Assembly (NCBI RefSeq): GCF_001667925.1
Contig: NZ_LZJR01000096.1
Location: 62,001 to 126,000, forward strand
Direction of reading: 5' to 3'
DNA length: 64,000 nucleotides
DNA from: Mycobacterium sp. E2479
Lineage (GTDB): Bacteria > Actinomycetota > Actinomycetes > Mycobacteriales > Mycobacteriaceae
The notes under the pieces were generated by a model. It did not search any database and was not told where the DNA came from. It was given only the letters and a program-made list of their open reading frames with translations. Position numbers and translations under genes: made by a program. The first letter of the stretch is position 1. Every line of letters begins with the position of its first letter. Shown piece by piece: positions 31,974 to 46,083 of this stretch.

Positions 31974-33539
31974 ATGAGCCGGCCGTACACGTGTGCCACG
32001 ATCCTGGTCACGGTGACAGCGTTGCTGGCCGGCTGCGTCCCGGGCCTGGCCGCCGACCCGAGGTTCGCCACCAATTCCGGTGCGCGACCGCAGGGGGCGG
32101 CGACGTCGAAGCCGCCGCCCAGCGGCCCACCCGCGATCGCCGCACCCAAAAACGACCTGGCGTGGCGCGACTGCACCTCACGGGTGTTCGCCGACGCCTC
32201 GGTTCCCGCCGCCGCCGGTGTCCGGCTGGACTGCGCGAGCTACGACGCCGACCTGGATCCGGTCAACGGGGGCGGTGGCAGCCTCAGCATCGGTGTGGTA
32301 CGTGCCCGCTCGAACCAGACACCCCAGGACGCCGGCCCGCTGATCTTCACCACCGGCTCCGATCTGCCGTCGTCGACGCAATTGCCGATCTGGCTGTCGC
32401 GGGCGGGCGCCGACGTGCTCGCCACCCACCCCATCGTGTCCGTCGACCGCCGGGGCATCGGGATGTCGAGCCCGATCGACTGCCGCGACAAATTCGACCG
32501 TCAGCAGATGCGCGACCAGTCGCAATTCCAGACCGGCGACGACCCGGTGGCCAACCTCTCCGACGTCTCCAACACCGCGACCACCAACTGTGGTGACGCC
32601 GTCGGGATCGGCCCGAACGCGTCGTCCTACGACGACGCGCACGCCGCCTCTGACATCGAGCGGTTGCGCACCCTGTGGGACGTGCCCGCCCTCGCGCTGA
32701 TCGGCATCGGCAACGGCGCGCAGGTGGCGCTGGCCTACGCCGGATCGCGGCCGGACAAGGTGGCGCGCTTGATCCTCGATTCACCGGTCGCGTTGGGCAC
32801 CAACGCCGAGGCCGCCGCCGAGCAACGGGTCAAGGGACAGCAGGCCGCCCTCGACGCCTTCGCCGCGCAGTGCATCGCCGTGAATTGTGCGCTGGGTGCG
32901 GACCCGAAGGGTGCCGTCAGCGCTCTGCTGGCCGACGCCCGGGCGGGTAAGGGCCCCGGCGGCGTGTCGGTCGCACAGGTGGCCAACGCGATCACCGTCG
33001 CGCTCGGTTATCCCGCCGGCGGCCGCGTCAACGCCACCACCAACCTGGCCAACGCGCTCGCGGACGCCCGTTCCGGCGATGCCAACGCGCTGAACAACCT
33101 GATCAACCACGCCAACGCCCTCCAGGACTCCGACGGCCAGTTCGTCAACGTATGCAGCGACGCGGTCAATCGCCCCACGCCGGACCGGGTTCGCGAACTC
33201 GTCGTCGCCTGGGCCAAGCTCTACCCCGACTTCGGCACCGTCGCAGCGCTCAACCTGGTCAAGTGCGTGCACTGGCCCACCGGCTCGCCACCGCCCACAC
33301 CGAAGACACTCAAGGTCGACGTGCTGCTGCTCGGTGTGCAAAACGACCCGATCGTCGGTACCGACGGCGTCGCGGCGACCGCGGCCAGCATCATCAACGC
33401 CAACGCGGCGAGCAAGCGGGTCATGTGGCAGGGCATCGGCCACGGCGCCAGCATCTTCTCGGGCTGCGCCGTCCCGCCGCTGATCGGCTACCTCAACAGC
33501 GGCAAATTGCCCAACACCGACACCTATTGCCCGGCCTGA
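31974..33539 (+). CDS. Lipoprotein of the TAP-like alpha/beta-hydrolase family (Rv2672-like)
   Basis: A 521-residue protein. The lipobox LLAGC at residues 18-22 points to lipid anchoring outside the membrane. The hydrolase core includes VSVDRRGIGMSSPIDCRDKF (oxyanion region), a nucleophile elbow LIGIGNGAQVALAYAG and a C-terminal His in GIGHGASIFSG. The elbow reads G-I-G-N-G rather than G-x-S-x-G, so the usual Ser nucleophile is Asn; activity is doubtful. The Asp may be in LLGVQNDPIVG. Related proteins are secreted proteases or peptidases. Confidence 0.85.
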   Translation: MSRPYTCATILVTVTALLAGCVPGLAADPRFATNSGARPQGAATSKPPPSGPPAIAAPKNDLAWRDCTSRVFADASVPAAAGVRLDCASYDADLDPVNGGGGSLSIGVVRARSNQTPQDAGPLIFTTGSDLPSSTQLPIWLSRAGADVLATHPIVSVDRRGIGMSSPIDCRDKFDRQQMRDQSQFQTGDDPVANLSDVSNTATTNCGDAVGIGPNASSYDDAHAASDIERLRTLWDVPALALIGIGNGAQVALAYAGSRPDKVARLILDSPVALGTNAEAAAEQRVKGQQAALDAFAAQCIAVNCALGADPKGAVSALLADARAGKGPGGVSVAQVANAITVALGYPAGGRVNATTNLANALADARSGDANALNNLINHANALQDSDGQFVNVCSDAVNRPTPDRVRELVVAWAKLYPDFGTVAALNLVKCVHWPTGSPPPTPKTLKVDVLLLGVQNDPIVGTDGVAATAASIINANAASKRVMWQGIGHGASIFSGCAVPPLIGYLNSGKLPNTDTYCPA

Positions 33540-33567
33540 CGCTGCTTTCCGGCTTGCGTGGCTGCCG

Positions 33568-34920
33568 GTGTACGGTGCGCTGGTGACGGCAGCTGAATCG
33601 ACCCGAACCGGCTTGCGTGATTGGACCCTGGCCGCCTTTAGACCCCGCACCGGCCCGCTGAACACGTCGACGGTGCTGCGGTCGGCGTTGTGGCCGGTGG
33701 CCATCATGTCGGTGTTGCACCGCAGCATCATCCTCACCCTCAACGGCAACATCACCGACGACTTCAAACCCGTGTACCGCGCGGTGCTCAACTTCCGGCA
33801 CGGCTGGGACATCTACAACGAACACTTCGACTATGTCGACCCGCACTACCTGTACCCGCCGGGCGGCACACTGTTGATGGCGCCGTTCGGATACCTGCCC
33901 TTCACGCCGTCGCGCTACCTGTTCATCCTGATCAACACCGTGGCCATCCTGATCGCCTGGTATCTGCTGCTGCGGATGTTCAAATTCGCGCTGACTTCGG
34001 TCGCCGCGCCCGCGCTGCTGCTGGCCATGTTCTGTACGGAGAGTGTGACCAGCACGCTGGTTTTCACGAACATCAACGGCTGTGTGCTGCTGGCGGAGGT
34101 GCTGTTCTTTCGGTGGCTGCTGGACGGAAGGGCCGGGCGCCAGTGGTGGGCCGGCTTGGTGGTCGGCCTGACGCTCACGCTCAAACCGGTGCTGGGCCCG
34201 CTGCTGTTGTTGCCGCTGCTGAATCGCCAGTGGCGGACGCTGGTGCCGGCCATCGCGGTGCCCGTCGTCGTCAACGTGGCCGCGTGGCCTTTGGTGAGCG
34301 ATCCCATGGACTTCGTCACGAAAACGGTGCCCTACTTCCTGGGCACCCGGGACTACTTCAACAGCTCCATCGAGGGCAACGGCGTCTACTTCGGCCTGCC
34401 GACCTGGCTGATCGTCTTCATGCGAATCCTGTTCACCCTGCTGATGATCGGTGCGATGTGGCTGCTGTACCGCTACTACCGCACCCGCGACCCGCTGTTC
34501 TGGTTCGCCAGCTCGTCGGGTGTACTGCTGCTGTGGTCCTTCCTGGTGTCGTCACTGGCCCAGGGCTACTACTCGATGATGCTGTTCCCGTTCTTGATGA
34601 CGGTGGTGCTGCGCAACTCGCTGATCCGCAACTGGCCGGCCTGGCTCGGGATCTACGGCTTCATGGCGCTGGACGACTGGCTGATCTACAAATACATGCG
34701 CTACGGCCGAGCGCTGCATTACCTCAAGATCACCTACGGCTGGTCGCTGCTGTTAATTGTTGCCTTCACCGTGCTGGTCTTCCGTTACCTGGACGCCAAG
34801 GCCGAGAACCGGCTGGAAGACGGCATCGATCCCGCGTGGCTGACGGCCCAGCGCGAGCGCGACGCGGTGACCGCAGGCGTTGGGGAACCGGAAGCGGCGG
34901 GTCACCGCCATTCGAGCTAG
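33568..34920 (+). CDS. aftC: Arabinofuranosyltransferase AftC
   Basis: A 450-residue GT-C glycosyltransferase with about ten membrane segments. It uses decaprenyl-phosphoryl-arabinose to introduce alpha-1,3 branches into the arabinan of arabinogalactan and lipoarabinomannan. The GT-C loop after the first segment has NGNITDDFKPVYRAVLNF and HFDYVDPHYLYPPGGTLLMA, the acidic motif and the proline-rich stretch. Sequence and length match Rv2673 closely. GTG 33568 start. Confidence 0.95.
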   Translation: MYGALVTAAESTRTGLRDWTLAAFRPRTGPLNTSTVLRSALWPVAIMSVLHRSIILTLNGNITDDFKPVYRAVLNFRHGWDIYNEHFDYVDPHYLYPPGGTLLMAPFGYLPFTPSRYLFILINTVAILIAWYLLLRMFKFALTSVAAPALLLAMFCTESVTSTLVFTNINGCVLLAEVLFFRWLLDGRAGRQWWAGLVVGLTLTLKPVLGPLLLLPLLNRQWRTLVPAIAVPVVVNVAAWPLVSDPMDFVTKTVPYFLGTRDYFNSSIEGNGVYFGLPTWLIVFMRILFTLLMIGAMWLLYRYYRTRDPLFWFASSSGVLLLWSFLVSSLAQGYYSMMLFPFLMTVVLRNSLIRNWPAWLGIYGFMALDDWLIYKYMRYGRALHYLKITYGWSLLLIVAFTVLVFRYLDAKAENRLEDGIDPAWLTAQRERDAVTAGVGEPEAAGHRHSS

Positions 34921-34929
34921 CGTGGGTGC

Positions 34930-35355
34930 ATGACCTCCCCCGACGTGTCGCGGCCCAAGGTGCGACTGAGCGACGACGAGTGGCGCAAGAAACTCAGCCC
35001 GGAAGAATTCCACGTGCTGCGCCAAGCCGGCACCGAGCGGCCCTTCACCGGTGAATACACCGACACCAAAACCGAAGGCGTGTACGAGTGTCGTGCCTGT
35101 GGCGCCGAATTATTCCGCAGCACTGAGAAATTCGAGTCGCATTGCGGCTGGCCGTCGTTCTTCGACCCGGCCGAATCCGACGCGGTGATCCTGCGGCCCG
35201 ACCATTCCATGGGCACCACGCGCACCGAGGTGCTGTGCGCGAACTGCCATAGTCACCTCGGCCACGTATTCGCCGGTGAGGGTTACCCGACGCCGACGGA
35301 TCAGCGCTACTGCATCAACTCCATCTCGCTTCGGCTGGTGCCGACGGGAGGGTAG
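34930..35355 (+). CDS. msrB: Peptide-methionine (R)-S-oxide reductase MsrB
   Basis: A 141-residue MsrB. Zinc ligands are YECRACGAEL and VLCANCHSHLGH, the catalytic Cys is in RYCINSISLRL, and SHCGWPSF carries the substrate pocket. It reduces the R-sulfoxide of methionine in proteins. It starts 9 bases after the aftC stop and may share its transcript. Confidence 0.95.
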   Translation: MTSPDVSRPKVRLSDDEWRKKLSPEEFHVLRQAGTERPFTGEYTDTKTEGVYECRACGAELFRSTEKFESHCGWPSFFDPAESDAVILRPDHSMGTTRTEVLCANCHSHLGHVFAGEGYPTPTDQRYCINSISLRLVPTGG

Positions 35356-35422
35356 CCCGCCGTCCGTCCCGCGCTCGCGACACGTCTCGGGCGTTTGCGG
35401 TCCGTCCCGGGCGGTCGCGACA

Positions 35423-35469
35423 CATAAACCACGCACACGACACGCCCAGATGCACATGCGTGGTTTATG
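35423..35469. terminator. Long hairpin between convergent genes
   Basis: CATAAACCACGCA (35423-35435) pairs perfectly with TGCGTGGTTTATG (35457-35469) across a 21-base loop. It lies between msrB and the convergent methyltransferase and can act on both strands. The arms are AT-richer than their surroundings. Confidence 0.65.
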
Positions 35470-35499
35470 CCTCGGCCGGGCGAGCGGCGTGGCGCTCGC

Positions 35500-40269
<4,770 letters not shown>

Positions 40270-40442
40270 CTGCGTCCTGAGCTGCACATATAGCTTTGGT
40301 GGAGGCCTGGTAACGGCTTGGTCGCGGCGGGTTTGAACGCGGCGCGCCTGTCGCGGCGTGTCGGGCAGTAGGTCTACCGTCGATCCCTGTGACCCGTGCC
40401 GTGACGACGCGAAGCGGTCGGGATGAACAGGAGCGGCGCGAA

Positions 40443-41024
40443 GTGACCTCATCCGAACCGGCCCCATTCCGCGAGGCGGTAGCGGCGATGAACGCCGTCG
40501 TCGTGCGGCCGGAGATCGAGTTGGGACCCATCAGGCCGCCGCAACGCTTGGCCCCCCACAGTTACGCGCTGGGCGCCGAGGTCAAACATCCCGATCGCGA
40601 CATCATCCCCGAGCGGTCCGAAGGCGACGCCTTCGGACGGTTGATCCTGCTGTACGACCCCGAAGGGGCCGACGCGTGGGACGGCACCATCCGCATGGTC
40701 GCCTACATCCAGGCCGACCTTGACCCCAGCGAGGCGGTCGACCCGCTGCTGCCCGAAGTAGCGTGGAGCTGGCTAGTCGAGGCACTGGAGTCACGCATGG
40801 AACAAGTAGTCGCCCTGGGCGGCACCGTCACCGCCACCACATCGGTGCGCTACGGAGACATCTCCGGGCCGCCGCGCGCCCACCAGCTGGAGCTGCGCGC
40901 GTCCTGGACCGCGACGTCGCCGGCGGTCGGTGCGCATGTCGAGGCGTTCTGTGAGGTATTGGAGCATGCCGCGGGCCTACCGCCAGCCGGAGTCACCGAC
41001 CTGAGCTCACGGTCACGCGCCTAG
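40443..41024 (+). CDS. DUF3000 protein (Rv2680-like)
   Basis: A 193-residue conserved actinobacterial protein of unknown function (DUF3000): [20 protein letters not shown], then [14 protein letters not shown] and [21 protein letters not shown] chose GTG 40443 (CAGGAG upstream) over GTG 40389. It ends 1 base before the RNase D-like gene and is normally coupled with it. Confidence 0.85.
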   Translation: MTSSEPAPFREAVAAMNAVVVRPEIELGPIRPPQRLAPHSYALGAEVKHPDRDIIPERSEGDAFGRLILLYDPEGADAWDGTIRMVAYIQADLDPSEAVDPLLPEVAWSWLVEALESRMEQVVALGGTVTATTSVRYGDISGPPRAHQLELRASWTATSPAVGAHVEAFCEVLEHAAGLPPAGVTDLSSRSRA

Positions 41025-41025
41025 C

Positions 41026-42360
41026 ATGGGTGAACCGTCGGCCGACGGGCCGGGTAGCAGCGCGCCCGGCGACACAGACACCGACGCCGAACCCACCCCG
41101 CTGCCGCATCCTTCCGAAGGCGTCCCGCCCATCTCGGTGAGCGTCCACGAAATCGAGGCCGCCGCGCAGCGGCTGGATCGCGGGCACGGGCCCTTCGCGG
41201 TGGACGCCGAACGTGCATCGGGTTTCCGCTACTCCAACCGGGCCTACCTGATCCAGATCCGGCGGGCCGGCTCCGGCACCGTGCTGATCGATCCGGTGAG
41301 CCACGGCGGCGACCCGCTCGAGGCCCTCCGGCCGGTGGCCGAGGTGCTGAGCAACGACGAATGGATCCTGCACTCCGCCGATCAGGACCTGCCGTGTCTG
41401 GCCGAGGTGGGCATGCGGCCGCCGGCGCTGTATGACACCGAACTGGCCGGACGACTGGCCGGGTTCGAACGGGTGAACCTGGCGACCATGGTCGAGCGGC
41501 TGCTGGGCTTCGGGCTGGCCAAGGGCCACGGCGCGGCGGACTGGTCCAAGCGGCCCCTGCCCGCCGAATGGCTCAACTACGCCGCCCTGGATGTGGAACT
41601 GCTCATCGAGCTGCGTACGGCGATCGCCGACGTCCTGGCCGCGCAGGGCAAAACCGATTGGGCCGCACAGGAATTCGATTACCTGCGCGACGTCGGTTTG
41701 ACGGACCAAGGCGCCGTGCGACGGGACCGGTGGCGGCGAACGTCGGGCATCCATCGGGTGCGCGATCAGCGTCGCCTGGCCGCGGTCCGCGAATTGTGGT
41801 TGACGCGCGACCGCATCGCGCAGCGCCGCGACATCGCGCCGCGCCGCATCCTGCCCGACTCGGCCATCATCGATGCCGCGCTGGCCAACCCGACGACCGT
41901 CGAGGAGCTCGTCGCGCTGCCCGTGTTCGGTGGGCGCAACCAGCGGCGCAGCGCCGCGACGTGGCTGGCGGCGCTGGATGAGGCCCGGCGGACCAAGAAC
42001 CCACCCCCGGAAAGCGAGCCGCCGAACGGTCCGCCGCCGCCGGCGCGGTGGAGCAGGCGCAAACCGGAGGCCGCCGCCCGGCTGGAGGCCGCCCGCTCGG
42101 CGTTGTCCCAGGTCTCCGAGCGGGTCCACGTTCCCACCGAGAATCTGGTCTCGCCGGACCTGGTGCGACGGCTCTGCTGGGACTGGACGGCCACGCCCGA
42201 CCCATTGGACGCGGTCGAGACGTTCCTGCGTGCCGGTCAGGCCCGGCCCTGGCAGCGGGAGTTGGTGGATCCCGCCCTGGCCCGGGCCCTGCAGGCGCCG
42301 CCCGCGCCCGCCCAGGACGGTGACGTCGAAATCGACGCCAGCGCGGAAAAGTTCGAGTAA
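41026..42360 (+). CDS. RNase D-like 3'-5' exonuclease with HRDC domain (Rv2681-like)
   Basis: A 444-residue protein. DEDDy exonuclease motifs: I FAVDAERASGFRY (D-x-E), II LHSADQDLPCLAEVG, III LNYAALDVELLIELR (Y-x3-D). An HRDC domain follows (RRLAAVRELWLTRDRIAQRR, DIAPRRILPDSAIIDAALAN). A Pro-rich linker and a C-terminal extension complete it. It trims RNA 3' ends, typically tRNA or structured RNA precursors, in the cytoplasm. Confidence 0.92.
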   Translation: MGEPSADGPGSSAPGDTDTDAEPTPLPHPSEGVPPISVSVHEIEAAAQRLDRGHGPFAVDAERASGFRYSNRAYLIQIRRAGSGTVLIDPVSHGGDPLEALRPVAEVLSNDEWILHSADQDLPCLAEVGMRPPALYDTELAGRLAGFERVNLATMVERLLGFGLAKGHGAADWSKRPLPAEWLNYAALDVELLIELRTAIADVLAAQGKTDWAAQEFDYLRDVGLTDQGAVRRDRWRRTSGIHRVRDQRRLAAVRELWLTRDRIAQRRDIAPRRILPDSAIIDAALANPTTVEELVALPVFGGRNQRRSAATWLAALDEARRTKNPPPESEPPNGPPPPARWSRRKPEAAARLEAARSALSQVSERVHVPTENLVSPDLVRRLCWDWTATPDPLDAVETFLRAGQARPWQRELVDPALARALQAPPAPAQDGDVEIDASAEKFE

Positions 42361-42425
42361 GGGCCGCGGCAGCGTCGATTTCGAATGGGGGCCAGCCGCT
42401 CCCCCGGACCCGTCGCGCTCGCGAC

Positions 42426-44351
42426 TTAGTCCAGGTGCTCGCGGATCTCCGCTTCGGTGACACCGCTGCCCAGCGCCGCGACCCAGCCGGTGATGCGGCG
42501 GGCCACGTCTTGGTCTGTCAGCGCCAGATCCGACAGCAGCTCACCGCGGGAGGCGTGCTCGTAGAACTCCTGCGGCAGTCCGACGTCGCGGCACGGGACG
42601 TCGATCTCGGCGCCGCGCAGGGCCGCGGACACCGCCGAGCCCACCCCGCCGTTGACCCCGTTGTCCTCGCAGGTGACGACGAGCTTGTGCTCGGCCGCCA
42701 GTTCCAGAACGCGCTCTGAAACCGGCAGGACCCAACGCGGGTCGATCACGGTGACGCCGATCCCCTGGTCCTGTAGTCGCCCGGCTACGGCCAGTGCCAT
42801 CGGCGCGAACGCGCCAACGCCGATCAGGAGCACGTCGTGGTTGCACCCGCTGGCCGGGACCGCGAGCACGTCGACACCGGAGATGCCCGATCCGCGGCGC
42901 TCGATCGCCGGAATATCCTCACCCACATCACCTTTGGGGAAGCGCAGTGCCGTGGGGCCATCGTCGACCTCGAGCGCCTCGCCGAGTTCTTCGCGCAATC
43001 GGGAGGCATCCCGGGGTGCGGCCACCCGCATGCCGGGCACGATGCCCAGCATCGACATGTCCCACATGCCGTTGTGGCTGGCGCCGTCCGAACCGGTGAT
43101 GCCGGCCCGGTCGAGCACCATGGTGACCGGGAGCTTGTGCAACGCCACGTCCATCATGATCTGGTCGAAGGCCCGGTTCAGGAATGTCGAATAGATCGCC
43201 ACCACGGGATGCATGCCGCCCATGGCGAGGCCGGCCGCCGACGTCATCGCGTGTTGTTCGGCGATGCCTACGTCGAACAAGCGGTCGGGGAACTGCTGCC
43301 CGAACGGCGTCAGCCCGGTCGGGCCGGGCATGGCCGCGGTGATCGCCACGATGTCGCGGCGCTTCCTGGCGTAGCCGATGAGGGCGTCGGAAAACGTCGC
43401 CGTCCAGCCGGGTCCGGCGACCTTGGTCGCCTGTCCGGTGACCGGGTCGATGACGCCGCACGAATGCATCTGCTCGGCTTCGTCGTCCTCGGCGGGGGCG
43501 AAGCCCATCCCCTTGCGAGTCACCACGTGCACGATCACCGGGCGACCGAAGCCGCGGGCGTGTCGCAGCGCCGCCTCCACCGCGCGTTCGTCGTGCCCGT
43601 CGACCGGGCCAACGTACTTCAGCCCCAGGTCGGTGAACATCAGCTGCGGCGACAACGAGTCCTTGATGCCGGCCTTGACGCTGTGCATGACGCGGTAGGC
43701 GATCTTGCCGACCAGCGGCAGCGCGCGCAGCGCGTCGCGGCCCTTCGCCAGGGCCTGCTCGTAGGCCGGCTGCAGCCGCAGCGAGGCGAGATGGTCGGCG
43801 ACACCGCCGATCGTCGGGGCATAGCTGCGGCCGTTGTCATTGACCACGATGATGACCGGCCGGCCCGAGGCGGCGATATTGTTCAGCGCCTCCCAGCACA
43901 TGCCGCCGGTGAGCGCGCCGTCGCCGACCACCGCGACAACGTGGCGATTGCGGTGCCCACTCAGTTCGAAGGCCTTGGCCAGACCGTCGGCGTAGGACAA
44001 CGACGCACTGGCGTGGCTGGACTCGACCCAGTCGTGCTCGCTCTCGGCTCGCGACGGATACCCGGACAGTCCACCCTTCTTGCGCAGGCTCTCGAACTCG
44101 AGGCAACGGCCCGTCAGCATCTTGTGGACGTAGGCCTGATGACCGGTGTCGAAGATGATCGGATCGTGGGGTGAATCGAACACCCGGTGCAGGGCGAGCG
44201 TCAGCTCAACCACGCCCAGATTCGGCCCCAGATGCCCCCCGGTGGCAGCAACCTTGTGAATCAGGAACTCGCGAATCTCGGCAGCCAGCTCGCGAAGTTC
44301 ATGTTGGGAAAGGTGCTGCAGATCAGCGGGCCCGCGGATCTGTTCCAGCAT
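42426..44351 (-). CDS. dxs: 1-deoxy-D-xylulose-5-phosphate synthase
   Basis: A 641-residue thiamine-diphosphate enzyme, the first step of the MEP isoprenoid pathway (pyruvate plus glyceraldehyde 3-phosphate). Motifs: [32 protein letters not shown] (ThDP-Mg), [28 protein letters not shown] with the catalytic Glu, and TALRFPKGD. Matches Rv2682c in length. ATG 44351 start. Confidence 0.96.
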   Translation of the reverse strand: MLEQIRGPADLQHLSQHELRELAAEIREFLIHKVAATGGHLGPNLGVVELTLALHRVFDSPHDPIIFDTGHQAYVHKMLTGRCLEFESLRKKGGLSGYPSRAESEHDWVESSHASASLSYADGLAKAFELSGHRNRHVVAVVGDGALTGGMCWEALNNIAASGRPVIIVVNDNGRSYAPTIGGVADHLASLRLQPAYEQALAKGRDALRALPLVGKIAYRVMHSVKAGIKDSLSPQLMFTDLGLKYVGPVDGHDERAVEAALRHARGFGRPVIVHVVTRKGMGFAPAEDDEAEQMHSCGVIDPVTGQATKVAGPGWTATFSDALIGYARKRRDIVAITAAMPGPTGLTPFGQQFPDRLFDVGIAEQHAMTSAAGLAMGGMHPVVAIYSTFLNRAFDQIMMDVALHKLPVTMVLDRAGITGSDGASHNGMWDMSMLGIVPGMRVAAPRDASRLREELGEALEVDDGPTALRFPKGDVGEDIPAIERRGSGISGVDVLAVPASGCNHDVLLIGVGAFAPMALAVAGRLQDQGIGVTVIDPRWVLPVSERVLELAAEHKLVVTCEDNGVNGGVGSAVSAALRGAEIDVPCRDVGLPQEFYEHASRGELLSDLALTDQDVARRITGWVAALGSGVTEAEIREHLD

Positions 44352-44389
44352 CCAGTCAGTCTACGCAGCGCTTACGAGAACAACAGGAT

Positions 44390-45862
44390 TCACCGCTCCC
44401 GCGCGGGGCCGAACAGATCCGCCAGCGTGTCATGGAGGTCGGGATCCGCCAGGATGACGACTTCGTCCCCGGCCTCGAGTTCGGTGTCGCCTCGCACCGG
44501 CACCAGGCCGGTGGTGCGGACCACGATGCTCACCCAGATGTCACCGACCCGGTCGCCGAGACCTTCGACTGTGGAGCGCTCGGCAACGGAGCCGGCCGCG
44601 ACGCTGAAGCGGTGGACCCCCTGCGGTTCGTCGGCCAGTCGCACGCCTATCTGCCAGGGCCGGGTCTGGACGGTGCGCATGGGCAGCTGCAGCAGTCTGG
44701 CGACGCCGGGTACCGAGCTGCCCTGCACCAGCACTGAGAAGATGACGACGACGACGACGATGCCGTACAGCCGTTCGGCGTCGGCGACGTGTGCGGCTCG
44801 GAGGAACTCGCCCAGCAGGATCGGCACGGCACCCTTGAGCCCGGCGAACAGAACGAAGATGCGTTCGTTTCGCTCTAATCGGACGGGAACCAAACAAGAG
44901 CCCACCGCCAACGGACGAATGACCGCTGTCAGCGCCACACCGAGGGCAACCCCGGGAATCCATACCTCGGGGTGGCCAAGGACATCGAGGTCGACGGTCA
45001 AACCGAGAACGGCAAACGCGACGATTTCCGCCAGGCCCGCCAGGGCGGCGTGGAATTGCTTGATCTCGGGTTTGTAGGGCGCGCGGGCGTCGCCGATCAC
45101 GATGCCGGCCACGAACACGGCCAAAAATCCCGAGCCGTGCGCGAGCGTCGTGATGCCGTACAACATCAGACAGAATGCCAGCGTTCGTAACGAGTAGAGG
45201 CCCTCGCTCGGCAACGCGACCCGGCGCATGAAGACGAGTAGGACACGGCCGCCGAGCGCCCCGACGGCCAGGCCGACCGCCATCTGCAGAGCGAATTGTG
45301 TTCCCACGCTGGCGAATCCGGCTGCGCTGAGACCACCGGCGGCGATCAGGCTGGACATCAAGGAGATGCCGACCGGATCGTTGGCACCTGACTCGCCTTC
45401 CAGGATGGTGCCGCTGCGGCCGCGGATCTCGCGTTTGCCCAGCACAGAGAAAACCACGGCCGGATCGGTCGGAGCCACTGCTGTGGCCACGAGCACCGCG
45501 GGAAACCAGCTGATTCCGCATACGTAGTGCAGCACCAGCGCCGCCCCTGCCGCGGTGAGGGCGGTGCCCACGACGCCCACCGACAGGATCGGGACGGCCG
45601 CCGCGCGGAAGCGCGAAGGACCGATGTGCATGCCGCCGTCGAACAACACCAACACCAGCGCGATGGTGATCACCCGTTCCACGATTCGCTCGGACGGAGG
45701 CTGCACCGCGGGCACGGCGTGCACCACGAGGGCGGCTCCGCCCAGCACGAGTAGTGGCACCGGGATCTTGACCCGCTCGGTTAGTCGATTCGCCAGCACC
45801 GCAACCAAACCGACCGCACTGGAGAACAAGATGATCAGCGCGTAGCGCAGAGTTTCGGTCAC
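44390..45862 (-). CDS. CPA1-type cation/proton antiporter with TrkA-C domain
   Basis: A 490-residue membrane protein. About twelve segments, with the ND-like and ion-site stretches VATAVAPTDPAVVFSVLGKR, LEGESGANDPVGISLMSSLI and AGLKGAVPILLGEF, typical of NhaP/CvrA antiporters. A TrkA_C-like domain at the end (WVSIVVRTTGLVPVRGDTEL, EAGDEVVILADPD) may sense nucleotide. It exchanges Na+ or K+ for H+. Start GTG 45862 or ATG 45913. In M. tuberculosis this interval holds arsenic and ABC-transport genes instead, as I remember. Confidence 0.85.
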   Translation of the reverse strand: MTETLRYALIILFSSAVGLVAVLANRLTERVKIPVPLLVLGGAALVVHAVPAVQPPSERIVERVITIALVLVLFDGGMHIGPSRFRAAAVPILSVGVVGTALTAAGAALVLHYVCGISWFPAVLVATAVAPTDPAVVFSVLGKREIRGRSGTILEGESGANDPVGISLMSSLIAAGGLSAAGFASVGTQFALQMAVGLAVGALGGRVLLVFMRRVALPSEGLYSLRTLAFCLMLYGITTLAHGSGFLAVFVAGIVIGDARAPYKPEIKQFHAALAGLAEIVAFAVLGLTVDLDVLGHPEVWIPGVALGVALTAVIRPLAVGSCLVPVRLERNERIFVLFAGLKGAVPILLGEFLRAAHVADAERLYGIVVVVVIFSVLVQGSSVPGVARLLQLPMRTVQTRPWQIGVRLADEPQGVHRFSVAAGSVAERSTVEGLGDRVGDIWVSIVVRTTGLVPVRGDTELEAGDEVVILADPDLHDTLADLFGPARER

Positions 45863-46083
45863 GATGTCAGCGCTCGAGACCGGGTGAGGACGTGCCGCGC
45901 GCGCAATCGACATGACTCGACAGCCACGGGCCGTTCTGTGAGGGTAAGCACGCGCGCCTTTCGATCGGTCGATAACGACATCGCCGACCAGACTTCCCGG
46001 CACACCGCGACGCAGTCTAACCGGTCGTGAGAGTCACTCGCTCCCCATTGCGGTGACGCGCCCGCTGGGCCGCCAGAACCTCC

